Shown piece after piece: positions 13,160 through 23,885 of a stretch of DNA of 64,000 nt. Position numbers and translations under genes: made by a program. The stretch is taken from assembly GCA_022497145.1 (NCBI GenBank), contig MU385963.1, forward strand, positions 34,970 through 98,969, written 5' to 3'. The notes beneath the pieces were generated by a model. It had not been told where the DNA came from. It ran no database searches and saw only the letters and a list, made by a program, of their open reading frames with translations. Position 1 is the first letter of the stretch; each line of letters starts with the position of its first letter. This DNA comes from Rostrohypoxylon terebratum (lineage: Eukaryota; Ascomycota; Sordariomycetes; Xylariales; Hypoxylaceae).

Positions 13160-13639
13160 TCAGGCATCCACCCCCTCGACCCGACCCTGCACGGTGCCGG
13201 CGAGAGGCGGGCCCTCGCCGCCGCTGCCGCTGCTGCTGCTGGCCTTGTCGCGCTCCCACTCCTCGGGAGTCTGGCACTTGGCGCTCCAGGCGTGGATGGC
13301 GGCGATCTCGGTCTTCAGGGCGGCGTTGACGGCGCGGTGGCGCTTCAGGCTGTTCTGGCCCGCGAAGGCGGGGGAGACTATGAGGGAGGTGAAGGATTGG
13401 CCACAGCCGCCTGTGTTTTGAGGGGTGGTTGGTTAGTCGGGGCTTGGTGTGTTGGACATGGGATGGGATGGGATGGGAGCTAATGGATGGGAATGGATGG
13501 ATGGATGGATGGATGTTGGAGTGGGTTGGGGAGGAACGGAGGACGCACCGGACATATCGGTGACTTCGACGTGGACCGCCTGGAGACGCTCGGTGAGCGC
13601 CGCTTTCAGCGACGTCTCGGTGATTGTGGAGTCGCTCAT
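13160..13639 (-). CDS. fra2: BolA2-type Fe-S regulatory protein (Fra2-like)
   Basis: Exons 13639-13549 and 13410-13160 join through a 138-nt intron (donor GTGCGT, acceptor ACAG) to give 113 residues. The core GGCGQSFTSLIVSPAF followed by LKRHRAVN and EIAAIHAW is the BolA fold. Cys33 in the GGCG loop and His70 in IHAW match the residues that BolA2-type proteins use to share a [2Fe-2S] cluster with monothiol glutaredoxin, so the likely role is cytosolic iron sensing or Fe-S delivery. There is no mitochondrial presequence, which favours the cytosolic BolA2/Fra2 class over BolA1/BolA3. A Gly/Ser-rich tail of about 30 residues follows the domain. The gene is divergent from nif3 across about 0.6 kb. 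The family call is firm; the iron-regulatory role is inferred from the family. Confidence 0.93.
13455..13516. repeat. GGATG/GGAT microsatellite inside the BolA2-type intron
   Basis: Several GGATG units are followed by an uninterrupted GGAT run. The whole repeat lies inside the single intron and probably explains its larger size (138 nt, where most introns here are under 100). Confidence 0.8.
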
Positions 13640-14245
13640 CTTGTTGCTCGGGCTTATGCTATTGCGCGTAGAAAAGTATCTCGTATTTAACCTTTCCTAG
13701 GGAAAATGCTCATGCTTTGCCTAAGGTTATAGGCATACAATGGTAGGGAAAGAACAGTCCGTTGGTTTTGTTTGATCGGGGGACGTCGATGTTTAAAAAA
13801 GCGATTACAAGCGACAACTGCCCCGCGATGATGAAATGGGATCTCGGTTGGTAATGCTCACACATCTCCGACAAGGGAGGGTAAGTGGGGTGTGTGGGGT
13901 ATCCATTTGTGGGATAAGTGGCTGGAGATTTTGAGTTAGTATCCACTTCAACGTTACGCAGGTTATGTAATAGGATTTCTTACCACGTTATGGTATCTTA
14001 GAACTACACTATGTACATTGTATTAGTTTGTTCACCAAACGGGCTATCTTAATACGGTGGGCCACATGCTAAGAACCTTTGAAACATGCATTAGGTCATT
14101 AGGTAAGCGTATGAAATCCCATCTGATTTGCCCCACCAAAATCGCGGGACACAATAATCCTCGGAGCTCGGGCATCTTCCCGATTAAAGCCTTGCCGTAA
14201 TTGCAACGACAACCAGCACGTAAGAGACGGGAGGCTCCGAGTGCA
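13640..14245. other. Divergent promoter region of BolA2-type gene and nif3
   Basis: About 0.6 kb separates the two divergently transcribed starts. I see no TATA box I would defend and no open frame of note. Confidence 0.5.
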
Positions 14246-15602
14246 ATGTCCTCTTATCGACAGCTGATAACCCCGAAACATCTACTAAGGCAACTCTCGT
14301 TCTGTCCGCCTCTTGCTCCTGCTTCTCAAATCGGAAGAGCCAGAATCATATCCACCATCCCAAGATTGAGTGGGGGTAATAGTCTTTCAATACAAGACGA
14401 TACTCAAAGATACCTCAAGACCCATCGCACATTTACAAGGCCAGAGCGTGTCTTTAGCACAGCAAGCGCGATGGCGGCAGCGCCGCCAGCTTCTCTAACC
14501 GATGCGGTGGTAGCCGCGATGAGGACACTGTTAGTAGCCTTCAAATGGCCCCTTGAGTGACCGATCTCTATTTTGCCCAGAATTCCAGATCGCAATCAAA
14601 TATCAGACTAATATCGGTTGTACACAGCTTCCCCGAAGAGCTTGCGGATAGAGCGTGGGACAATACTGGTTGTAAGACAAGTCTATTTTATTTTTAATGA
14701 CTCATGAAACTAACGCCGACGCAGTGCTTCTTGGACAAGCGCCGTTGCCGCCGTCCGCGGTAATTGAAAAGGGTGGTGGCACAGTGCTCCTAACGAATGA
14801 CTTGACGTCGGCAGTGGTAGATGAAGCTCTGGAAGAGCGCGCTAATATGATTATCTGCTACCGTATGAATTCCACGCCTCACCTCTACATGTGCCGGGTC
14901 AGAACAAATGTCGCTAACTAACACGGCGCAGACCCGGTCATCTTCAGACCCCTGAAATCTCTTACTACCAAGGACCCAATGCAGACTCTCCTCTTGCGCC
15001 TAGCCGCCGAAAGGATTTCGGTCTATTGTCCCCACACGGCCATGGATGCGGCCAGCGGAGGGTTGAACGACTGGCTATGTGACATACTTCTAGACGGCGA
15101 ACACCAGGTAAAACGCACGGTGGTCCAGCCCATCTCCCGTCCCCTGCCTGAAGGACACGAGTACACCGGATATGGACGCACGGTTGAATTGAGCCGACCT
15201 GTGACCCTGCAAACCCTCCTAAAACGGCTATCTGCCGGGATAGGAGGCCAACGTTACATCATGGTAGCCCTACCGCCAACCTTGAAGGGCCTCACCAACA
15301 CGCAGGAAATCTCCAAGGTGGCCGTATGCGCGGGCTCGGGTGCTGACGTGCTTAAGGATACAGATGCGCAGGTCTTGGTAACGGGCGAGATGGCACACCA
15401 TTACGCACTTCGACATACTCAGCTTGGCCAGATTGTGGTGACCGTGTTCCACAGCAACTCGGAACGCAAGTACCTAGAAACGAGACTTAAGCCGATGCTC
15501 GAAATCGAACTAGAGACGACGGCGTTTGGCGATACGCGCGTCGTCGTCAGTAAGGCGGACCGCGACCCGTTCGAAGTAATTGATGTTAGAGATTTAGCTT
15601 AG
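14246..15602 (+). CDS. nif3: NIF3-family protein (NGG1-interacting factor 3-like), probable mitochondrial form
   Basis: Exons 14246-14529, 14628-14671, 14725-14862 and 14932-15602 join in frame to 378 residues. The NIF3 core is clear: ELADRAWDNTGLLLGQAP, the metal-site CYHPVIF (His156), CPHTAMDAASGGLNDWL, GHEYTGYGR, TGEMAHHYAL (His311-312) and FHSNSERKYL with His329 and Glu333. These His/Glu residues match the family's dinuclear metal ligands. The biochemical role of NIF3 is not settled in eukaryotes. The first 75 residues, from the ATG at 14246, are rich in Arg, Ser and Leu and almost free of acids at the very start, as in a mitochondrial presequence. A second in-frame ATG at 14471 would give a protein without it. 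The 44-nt second exon is short but carries conserved residues. Converges with vps51 with 200 nt between stops. Confidence 0.92.
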
Positions 15603-15802
15603 GTGCTAGTGCTGGCGCTGGAATTTAGATTTGACGGCCTCGCCGAGGTTAGAGCTGACGTGGTTACTATGCACCATTCGTCGAATTCTACCCAATTTGG
15701 TGAGCTGCATCAGGGGAAAGCGACAGGGGACAATGACGGGGACCGCGGATCAGGCCATCAATCTTGAGACTGGGGGTATCACAAGCCGTAGATACCCGTG
15801 AA

Positions 15803-16831
15803 TCACGAATTATTCGTCAGATTCCGCCAATTCCCTTTGCTCGGTTCTCCTTTCAGAGCTGCGTCGCCATCCTCTATGCATGCGTCTACATCAATCCCGC
15901 CAACACCTTGCTCTTTCCATACCAATAAAAGTTCCCGGGGCATTTTCCACGCCTGCCGTGCGTCCTCTAACCGTCCTTCAGCGACGAGTGCTCGTACTTT
16001 GTCGGGGGCGTCTAGCACCTCGGTGGCGAGTTGTTTCGTTCGTGCTCTTCGCTTCCGCGCCTCCTCTGCCTCAGTGCTCGTAGCATCGGGCGGCGGGACC
16101 GATTTTCGTAGCGAATCTCGTATCGCCGAGGCTTGCGAGTAGATCTGAGCAATCGCCGGGTCGAGCGTAGAAGCCATCGGGTTCAATGGGTCCATATTCG
16201 TCCGCATCTTTATTGTCCATCAGCACCTTGACGTCCTCGTAGCTTATCTCCAATCCATCCCAAGAAAGCCAAGTGAAACCAAAGAACGAGAAAATGAAAC
16301 ACCAACCTTCCGTATCGTCTCCGTAGCTGTAATCAACTTGCTGTAATTGTCGTATACCAACGCCTTCTTCTCTGCATCCAGTGCCCTCGTCTCACCCAGA
16401 ATTTTCGTGTACAATCGTAGCAGCTCTTCCATGCCGTTTTCGGCCAGCGCCTTCTTGACGAAGGCCTCGGCATCGAAGTCCGGCCTGTCCATCTCGCTCG
16501 GCGCGACTTCCGAGTACTGCTCGTGTTGCGGTCCGCCGGATGTCTCGCCGAAGGGATCGGTAACCTCGACGACGGGGGTAGCGGCGGCGGCTTGCTTCTT
16601 GAGGTTGTAGTAGGCGCGCAGGGCGGCGCGGTTGCTCTTGATCACACCCGGGGCGCGGCCGGAGGGGGACGGGGAGGGCACAGTGGCGGTTAGGTTGGGA
16701 CTTCCGATCTTGGGCGACCCGATGGGTGAGCGCGAGGCGTCGAGGCTGGGCCGCGTGGAGGACGTCGGCGTCGTGCCTTGGTACGAGGGCATGCGCCGCA
16801 GGGGGTCGCGGGGGGAAGCTATCGTTGACAT
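15803..16831 (-). CDS. vps51: GARP tethering complex subunit Vps51
   Basis: Exons 16831-16307 and 16207-15803 join across a 99-nt intron (donor GTTGGT, acceptor AAAG) to give 309 residues. The first 60 residues are Ser/Pro/Arg-rich. ALRAYYNLKK at residues 70-79 begins the conserved Vps51 region, followed by DFDAEAFVKKALAENGMEEL, a helical stretch, and the joined segment KLITATETIRKMRTNMDPL across the splice site. The family acts with Vps52, Vps53 and Vps54 to tether endosome-derived vesicles at the trans-Golgi, and the N-terminus of yeast Vps51 contacts a SNARE. The splice junction falls inside the conserved motif, which confirms it. The length suits the short fungal Vps51. No transmembrane segment. 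Confidence 0.93.
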
Positions 16832-17326
16832 GTTTCAGGATAATGCGATTATGGGATAGTTTCTTCTGTCAATGATTATTGTCGTGAGGACCAATATGAG
16901 GTAAGCCGGCGGTCGAATACAGGAGTGAATAGGGATTGATAGTGATGATGTTGATGACGTGTGAAGATTACAGATTGGAAGGTTTCGTTGTAGGTTCAAG
17001 TTAGTGAGGCTTTAGTGCATTAGTGGCAGATCTCCCGGTGATCATAGCGCGCGAAGCCACTGTGGCGGAAGCTCCAGGGTTTGCTTTAGGGTCGCCCTTG
17101 CTTGCCGTATAATGCTTCCAATTGACATCACACTTCAACTTTCAAGGGTCTAGCTCATTAAATCTCAACCTTACATAGTAAGAGCTTAAATCAACATCCC
17201 CGATCTATATCTTATCTTTTTATTCCTTTATCCTCTTATGCATATATGCGAAGATGAAAATGGCAGAAGAAATGTGAATATGAGGGTTCGCATAAGGAAA
17301 GTCATCACCAAACACTCCTCATCACC
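16832..17326. other. Divergent promoter region of vps51 and rmi1
   Basis: The 495-nt spacer lies between divergent starts. It contains pyrimidine-rich DNA near 17190-17240, which suits the leader of the rmi1 gene. No further gene is seen. Confidence 0.5.
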
Positions 17327-18091
17327 ATGAGCGCAGACCTCGCAGCACAAATCCGCGCCAGCTTGCAGAGCCAGGGTCTACCCACCCCGTCCTTAGCATG
17401 GATCCAGAGCGCCCTACCCAACCGGAACCCGCTCCCTCCGCTGCCGGCCCTAGTAGCCACGGTGAAAACTCGCCTCCTCGCAGCGGACATAACTAACCCA
17501 GCCCTCTTCGAGGCCCCCGGCCCCGCCTTCCCGCCTAACTTGTGCAATCCGGAAGTCAAGGAGACCAAGCTGCCCCGCGACGTCCCCGTTCAAGTCCTGG
17601 ATATCGATAACCTGTCGAAGAGCAAGTGGGAGCAGGTCGAGGAGCTAGAGGCCATAGCGCGCGGGGAGCAGACTCGCGGGCGCGAGATCATCCGCTTGCC
17701 TACCGGGAACGAGGACGGGGAGGAGGGCGACGACGGCGGAGGCCCGGGGTCGGCTGCGCAGCAGGGCTCGTCTGGGAGGGACACCGCACCCAATGCTGGG
17801 ATCGCGAGCGCGGCGAGGAGCGCCACGCACCGTCTCGTGCTGCAGGATTGCAGGGGCCAGAAGGCACACGCGCTCGAGCTGAAGCGGATAGACCGGATCG
17901 GCGTCGGTTCGCTCAATATCGGCGAGAAGATGGTGATTAAGAGGGGCGCGACGGTCGCTAGGGGAGTGTTGTTGCTGGAGCCCGCCACATGTGTCGTGCT
18001 CGGCGGAAAGGTGGAGGCTTGGCAGAAGGCGTGGGTCGATGGACGCTTGGCGAGGTTGAGGGAGGCTGTTGGTGCTGACGTTCGAGGGTGA
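17327..18091 (+). CDS. rmi1: RecQ-mediated genome instability protein 1 (Rmi1)
   Basis: A single exon encodes 254 residues. Residues about 5-60 form the N-terminal helical region of Rmi1 (DUF1767 type; pattern GLPTPSLAWIQSAL). The following OB-fold begins around PRDVPVQVLDIDNLSKSKWEQVEEL and ends in the strands LNIGEKMVIKRGATVARGVLLLEPATCVVLGG. An acidic, Gly-rich insertion (about residues 120-160) interrupts the OB-fold, where fungal proteins often have a variable loop. Rmi1 joins the RecQ helicase Sgs1/Bloom and topoisomerase III in the nucleus to dissolve double Holliday junctions. The DNA is strongly GC-rich in the second half. Family call firm; the role is taken from the family. Confidence 0.92.
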   Translation: MSADLAAQIRASLQSQGLPTPSLAWIQSALPNRNPLPPLPALVATVKTRLLAADITNPALFEAPGPAFPPNLCNPEVKETKLPRDVPVQVLDIDNLSKSKWEQVEELEAIARGEQTRGREIIRLPTGNEDGEEGDDGGGPGSAAQQGSSGRDTAPNAGIASAARSATHRLVLQDCRGQKAHALELKRIDRIGVGSLNIGEKMVIKRGATVARGVLLLEPATCVVLGGKVEAWQKAWVDGRLARLREAVGADVRG

Positions 18092-18818
18092 GATTTTGCT
18101 TACCTAGCTATTGGGCATATATACGCTCTGCATAGGAGGTATGGGGGCTGTGGCGGTGTTGTAATAAGCTTATGAGCTTCTACGATGAATATTTATGGAC
18201 GATATTCACAAATGGGCTTGATTGTAAACATGCTCGGTAGTAAGCAAGGGGCCGTTGTTGAAGGTGCAAAAGAGCTTCACAACATATAGATTAATAATTG
18301 TGGATGGGCAGAAGCAACTCTTGAGAGTTATTTTTACTCCTTCAATATCTACACGCAGTTTCATCTTGAAAACATGACGGACGGGTATTAAAACTATGAA
18401 CTGCAAAGTATTTGCATACTTAGGTACATAGCACTATAGGTAGGTAGGACCTGGTAGGTTTCTCAACAATGGATATTCTGGACAGGTAAGGTTTGCAGGA
18501 AAACCGGGATAGGGCTCCTGCAGTACCTGAAAATTGGGTCCGGGGCGGCTATTTTTAGCGGACCCAGCCCTGGAGTCCCCATAATTTCCGTTTAAACACG
18601 CTATGGTCGCTGCATTATTAGACTTCAACTGTCCAACAACATCCAAAATTACCTAATATTCCAATGATCCGCGGCGTTTTCTAAACGAACACTCATTATA
18701 CCTGCTTGGATCTCATTTACAATACACGGTCTATATAAACCGATGAAACGTTAATCATTCTAGATCTCATGAGTTCACATTACAGTCAGCAAGGGTATGC
18801 GAAATCTGATCTAAGAAT
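18092..18818. other. Intergenic spacer
   Basis: The spacer contains a TAGGTAGGTAGG word run near 18439-18450. Its right end holds the promoter of the glycosidase-like gene. No coding sequence supported. Confidence 0.5.
18732..18739 (+). promoter_or_regulatory. TATA box of the glycosidase-like gene
   Basis: TATATAAA lies 80 nt upstream of the ATG at 18819, a usual spacing for a short fungal leader. No other TATA-like word lies closer to the start. Confidence 0.5.
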
Positions 18819-21688
18819 ATGTCTGCAAGGCAGTTCCCTGGACTTCTGAAGGTACCTGTTGTAGGCTCCATATTTCGCCAGGCTAGCGACAGCCGCCGCA
18901 TGCGCGATGACGGTACGGCTTTACTGGAAGATGACCCGCTAAGCATACCGCTGGAGACTATCGAGCCAAATCCGCGCTCATCTCCTCGGCGGCCTGGCCC
19001 AGCAGCGTGGAGTCATCACCGCGCCAGATCGGGGTGGAATAGGTCATGTCAGCTCGTTATATTCATTGCCATACTAGGGGGACTGCTGTTAGCGGTATTA
19101 TTGCCCCGCCGACACTCATCTGTTCCTGCTCCCATCAACGATGGTCTATTGCCTTGTGGTAGTTCTAGATACTCGATCAACGACGTAAGTCTACACCAAA
19201 CTCCGGACTTCAGGCCGATTCTAACAAAAAGCATAAGCATACATGTTACCAAAGCAGTTTCCTATGCCCGGTTGTTGATAAAAAGCGCACATTGAAATGT
19301 GGCAATGCCTGTTATTCACCTCGCGACTTTTTGTAAGCCCCTCCATTAGCAGTGAAATTCAAATGCCGTACCTAACTACCTAATGATTCAAAGTTGCAAT
19401 AATGGGAAGTTGGCCCAGGTTCAGGCCCCCAATCTGAGCGAAAAACCCCCAGCCCAAGACACAAGTCGGGGAACATGTACAACTACGCCCAGTTATCTCC
19501 ACTTGAGCGACCCTCCATATGAGAATTACTTCATGTCCGACTGTAGTAGCGCAAGCCAAGTCGTCATAACAAGCCCACTAGCTGATAGCGATCTCAAGAT
19601 CATCAGTCCGAGACTTCTCGTGAGAATCATAGCCTAATTAACCCAGTTAAGTACTGACATACCGTCGTAGATTGCTTGGCCAGCGGGGAACAGTGGCATT
19701 GTGGCGTATTTTTCACCAGCAAATGGCGTGAACGGAACGCTCGGCATAGGGCTTGAAAACACTACCCACACAAATCGCACCTTAGATCCGCTTGTTGGTG
19801 GCGTTGCTGGTATTCTAACCTTTAATTCCTCTGCAATACTTGACCTAGCCATCCTGGGGAGTATCAGGACAATAAGGGAGTTTATAGAAGGTCCAAGTTC
19901 CCTTTCGCCTAAGATCCAAGACGCGATCAAGATTGAACAATTACCCGATGGGGGTGTCCTGCTGAATCGTCAGTGGCTTGATAAGACAACGGAGACGTTC
20001 CTAACATTTCACACTCTCAATCAAACAGCCATCACTATTCAGGATGGCCATCCTCACTTCGAGAACGGCTCATATTCCTTCAACGCTTGGACCAATTACC
20101 CCCAGCTTGACCAACTTGGGGCGATGGATGTTATTAACTCCGCGTCCAAATCTGTCATCTTGGAAAACGAAGACGACGTAAAATCGCTCACCTTCCTCTC
20201 TTATAGTTCAAAGCTACTTGCTGGTGCTTGGAGATTCTTGACCTATTTTGGACGTGATAGTCTGATCTCTCTTCTTCTCCTACGGCCTATACTCAGCGAA
20301 GGTGATGGTGGAGCAGTGGAGGCCATTCTGGAGGCGGCCATCGAGCGTATAAACCCAAAGGATGGCACAGTGTGTCACGAAGAGACTATCGGGGACTACG
20401 CTTCGATATTGAATGAGCAGCAAGGTGTGGACAGCACAGAACCCTTGTGTGATTACAAGATGATCGATACCGATTTCTTCCTTTTGATTTCTATGAACGA
20501 CTATTTTGTCAACTCAGTTATCGGAAGGGCTCGCCGTGACATCTTCTTCGCAAAGAAAGCATCGGTGCTTCCCGGAAATCGAGGGATCAGTTTCGAAAAC
20601 CTTACTCTGGCTACTACAGAGAAGATTATTAGGCTGACTGCTGATTTCGAACAATCGCCTGTGAAGGAGAATCTCATTCACCTCAATAAAGGTCAAACGG
20701 TGGGGCAGTGGCGCGATAGCGGTAGTGGGCTAGGCGGAGGTCGCATACCGTACGATGTGAACACAGCTCTAGTCCCCGCAGCGCTCAGGTCGATCGCATC
20801 GTTATCGAGCAGCGGTTTCTTCCCTTCGCATCCTGAATGGGAATCTGCTGCTAGTAATCGTGCTGTACATTGGGAAGACAAGACACTTTCCTTCTTCCAA
20901 GTCAACATCACAGCAGAAAAAGCACAAGACCTTGTTAAGAACTACGTCAACGCATCAAGATTTCCAGGTGATGTTGACTTCTCCAGCTTGAACTCGTCGA
21001 TCTTATTCCATGGTCTAGCACTCGATGGCAAAGACCACCAACCTATCGTGAAAGCCATGAACACAGACGACTGCTTCCGGCTTTTCCTTCTCAACAGCAC
21101 CGACGAGGTCCAACTGTCGGCCTTCCTTTCTCAAGTAGCCGATAATATACTGCGCCCCTTTCCGCTGGGTCTTTCTACGACTGTCGGACTGGTCGTTTCA
21201 AATCCGGCTTACGGGGATGGATCCGTAGACGTAAGAGAATTCTCAGAGAGAGCGTATCACGGAACGGTCGTCTGGAGTTGGCAGCTTGCCATGATGGCGG
21301 CGGGGTTAGAGAAGCAGCTTGGGCGATGCGAATTCGAACAACTAGCGTTTTGTGCCGACACTGAGTTACACGGTCAAGTCATTGAAGCGTACAACCATCT
21401 GTGGGACCTAATAGACGCCAACCGTGAGCATTTGAGCAGCGAAGTGTGGAGTTGGATATACAGGGACAACGGCTTCCAATACACACCTTTAGGTTCCCTG
21501 CCGCCCCTGGAAGGACAGAGCCCAGTTGGTTCGTAGTTGACTACAGAGGATTCGAAGGCACCTAGCTAACTCGTATAACAGAAAGTGATATTCGGCAGCT
21601 TTGGAGCCTGACATTCTTGGCAATAAAGAGAAATAAGGTATACTCCAGGGTTTCCCAGACAGAAGATTCTGGGTCTCTTGTGCGGTGA
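18819..21688 (+). CDS. Membrane-anchored six-hairpin glycosidase-like protein
   Basis: Five exons (18819-19184, 19238-19332, 19394-19619, 19671-21528, 21582-21688) join in frame to 883 residues. The N-terminus is cytosolic-type and basic, then one membrane segment at about residues 78-95 (LVIFIAILGGLLLAVLL) suggests a type II membrane protein. A Cys-rich patch (TCYQSSFLCP ... CGNACYSP, about 124-155) follows. The lumenal part has many N-glycosylation sequons. Around residue 422 the segment TYFGRDSLISLLLL resembles the GRD motif of glycogen-debranching-type (alpha/alpha)6 glucosidases, and WRDSGSGLGGGRIPYDVNTALVPAAL fits a six-hairpin barrel. The last exon adds ESDIRQLWSLTFLA; I joined it using a GTTCGT donor, the only choice that keeps this frame. 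Substrate unknown; likely a secretory-pathway or cell-surface carbohydrate enzyme. Fold assignment is inference from motifs. Confidence 0.8.
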
Positions 21689-23564
21689 CTACAATGTCGA
21701 GGAGAATCCCTGTAAGGTTCGTTATCATTTCTTTCTCTTTAAACTCACACTAGCCAGGCGTCTGAGAGAGGTAACCGATGCATGAGGCCCAATCGAGGTC
21801 TCATGCTTCAGTACGTCCAACAACATAAATTAGACCTCATTTCATAAACTGCGAGCAGAGCTGCACATAGGTGGAGTTCTACCATATTTCTTGTCATGTG
21901 GCATAGCTAATGTCGAATTTCAGGATAATTACTTGTTAAAAATTCTTAATAAACAACCTACCTAGGTAAATGTGTACGAATCCAAAATTTTAGTGTTGGA
22001 TTGCATAATTTGAGAAGCGAAAGTAATACAGGGATTCACTTCTGCAATCCCAGCTATCTTTCTGCAGGTTTAATAAGGTCTTTTTTGCACGCTGACAACT
22101 ATGAGCTAGGCCGCTTCACTGGAGGCCAACATAGGACAACCCGATGTCACCCTAGAGACGGAATTGAATAGGCCAGAACAAAAAACGCCTAGAAACCCGT
22201 CTTTACTTTCCTAATTATGAACGTTTCAATGGGTTACTTGCATCGTTTCAGTCGTATGTGAATTATTATTTCGCCCGGGAAAATCTCTACCTGCTAGGCA
22301 ATCCCACTAGCATACCTCAGTCTTTTATACTTATCTCATCGTCTTGGCAAGCAGTTACCTAGTCTAGGTACGTTTCAGGTCTACTATTTTCAGCTGACTG
22401 AGAAAAAGAGGTAAGCACTTACCAGGTAGGTACCGGCAGACGACTTTCTCTTCTAATTCCACCACCAGATTAGAAATACCCAGTCAGGCTACCGCATTAA
22501 AGTCACAATTCGAAAAGCCGGGTAAGCCCTAAATCTTTTGCGACTTTCGAGGTCGTTTCGAGAAGGATACTTTGTTGAAGTACCATTGCTAGTAGGTAAG
22601 GCTGAGAACTTGGGGATGTCTGGGCGAACCACGCTCGCCTCCTGCGGCCAATTTCTTTCCGACTGGAAAGGTTTACAGCCTGCCTACATCCCATTGACTC
22701 CATCTTATTTATGACCCCCAAGTAATATAGATACATGAAGGTACTTAAGCCAACTAATATAAGAGACTCCTAATATAACGACACCCTCCCCACTCACCCA
22801 CCCTCTACGAGGTACTAGTATTGCTAGATTACTCTGAACTCGGTACTGACTGACTTGACCATAGCAATTATACACTTAACCAAATATGGTATACTCCCAT
22901 GTAATATGTACATCATTTCCCCTGGTTACTCCTCTGGTCCCCCGATAACAACGATTTAATCGACCTCTAAATTTGCCCCAGGAACTCTGATCTCACCTGA
23001 CCAGTTCGACCTGCCACGGCGATCCTAAATCTGGACCCTTCTCATACAAGGGTTTGCGTGTACGGGACATGATCAATTCTTCTCTTGTATAGGTAGACTT
23101 ATCCACTTTATCTTCTCGTAGCGAGATAGGTACCCAGAAAACCTCCCCCAACGAGCTTTGAGTCAGCTCTGGATAGGTATGGGTCGTAAAGATGCGTACC
23201 TGCCTTAGCAGATCGTCGACAACCCGCGGCTTTACTCTTCGGGGCCGTAGATACGGCTAAGAATGGGGCGATCCTCTCCTGGAGTATACCTCCTAGGTAT
23301 GGACCTTGTTTTATAAATACCTAAGAGCTTCCTTCATCTACCTCGACGTCTCTATCTCTCTAGTTCTACCATCTCCAAGACACTCCTCGATCATACAAAT
23401 TCAACAGACACCAAAAAGCCACATTATTCTTGTCCAGAAACCCGCTCTACTCTTTTCCATCAGCTCCTCACTCTTGCTCCTACGCTTTTGGTTTGAACCT
23501 CGTCTAACATCAATATCTTACTGACCTCCTTTTCCACTACATACCACCTTTCTACCTCCTTGCA
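21689..23564. other. Intergenic spacer and long leader region
   Basis: The spacer is mostly AT-rich with many CCTAGGTA/TAGGTACC words (about 21955-21970, 22360-22375, 22420-22435, 23285-23300). The last 250 nt are pyrimidine-rich and look like the transcribed leader of the next gene. No coding frame is supported. Confidence 0.5.
23312..23319 (+). promoter_or_regulatory. TATA box before the Ser/Thr-rich gene
   Basis: TATAAATA is followed by about 245 nt of pyrimidine-rich, CAA/CCA-containing DNA that resembles a fungal 5' leader and ends at the ATG at 23565. This supports transcription of the short gene downstream. Confidence 0.5.
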
Positions 23565-23885
23565 ATGAGTCCTTCATCTTCAATGGACGTGAACACCAGC
23601 AATTACCAAGGCGCTCCGTTAGTAACACTCGATAACCAACCCTCAAGTTTTCTGCTGACGTCAAGTCTTCCTAGTAGCCGAACAACAACAACAACAACCA
23701 CTCAAAGTAACGACCAATACACATTCCGCATGTCGTCAATTTCGGGTTCTTCTGCATCCGAGCATTTCACCGACCGTCTCGTAACTGGTACAAGTTACGC
23801 TACTCACCGATCCGAATTAGAGAAACGCGTTGCTGCTCTTTCAACGAGAATCAACAGTCCGACAACAAACACGAACGGCAACTGA
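23565..23885 (+). CDS. Small Ser/Thr-rich hypothetical protein
   Basis: An uninterrupted frame of 106 residues starts with ATG in the context GCAATGAG. It is rich in Ser and Thr, with a Thr7 run encoded by ACA/ACC repeats. A predicted helical stretch follows (YATHRSELEKRVAALSTRIN). I recognise no domain, signal peptide or membrane segment. Support for a real gene comes from the upstream TATA box and long pyrimidine-rich leader, not from homology. It could instead be a short frame within a non-coding transcript. Confidence 0.5.
   Translation: MSPSSSMDVNTSNYQGAPLVTLDNQPSSFLLTSSLPSSRTTTTTTTQSNDQYTFRMSSISGSSASEHFTDRLVTGTSYATHRSELEKRVAALSTRINSPTTNTNGN

Noticed and set aside
13433..13700. Trp/Met/Gly-rich plus-strand frames over the BolA2-type intron
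   Set aside because: They are translations of the GGATG microsatellite and have no protein character.
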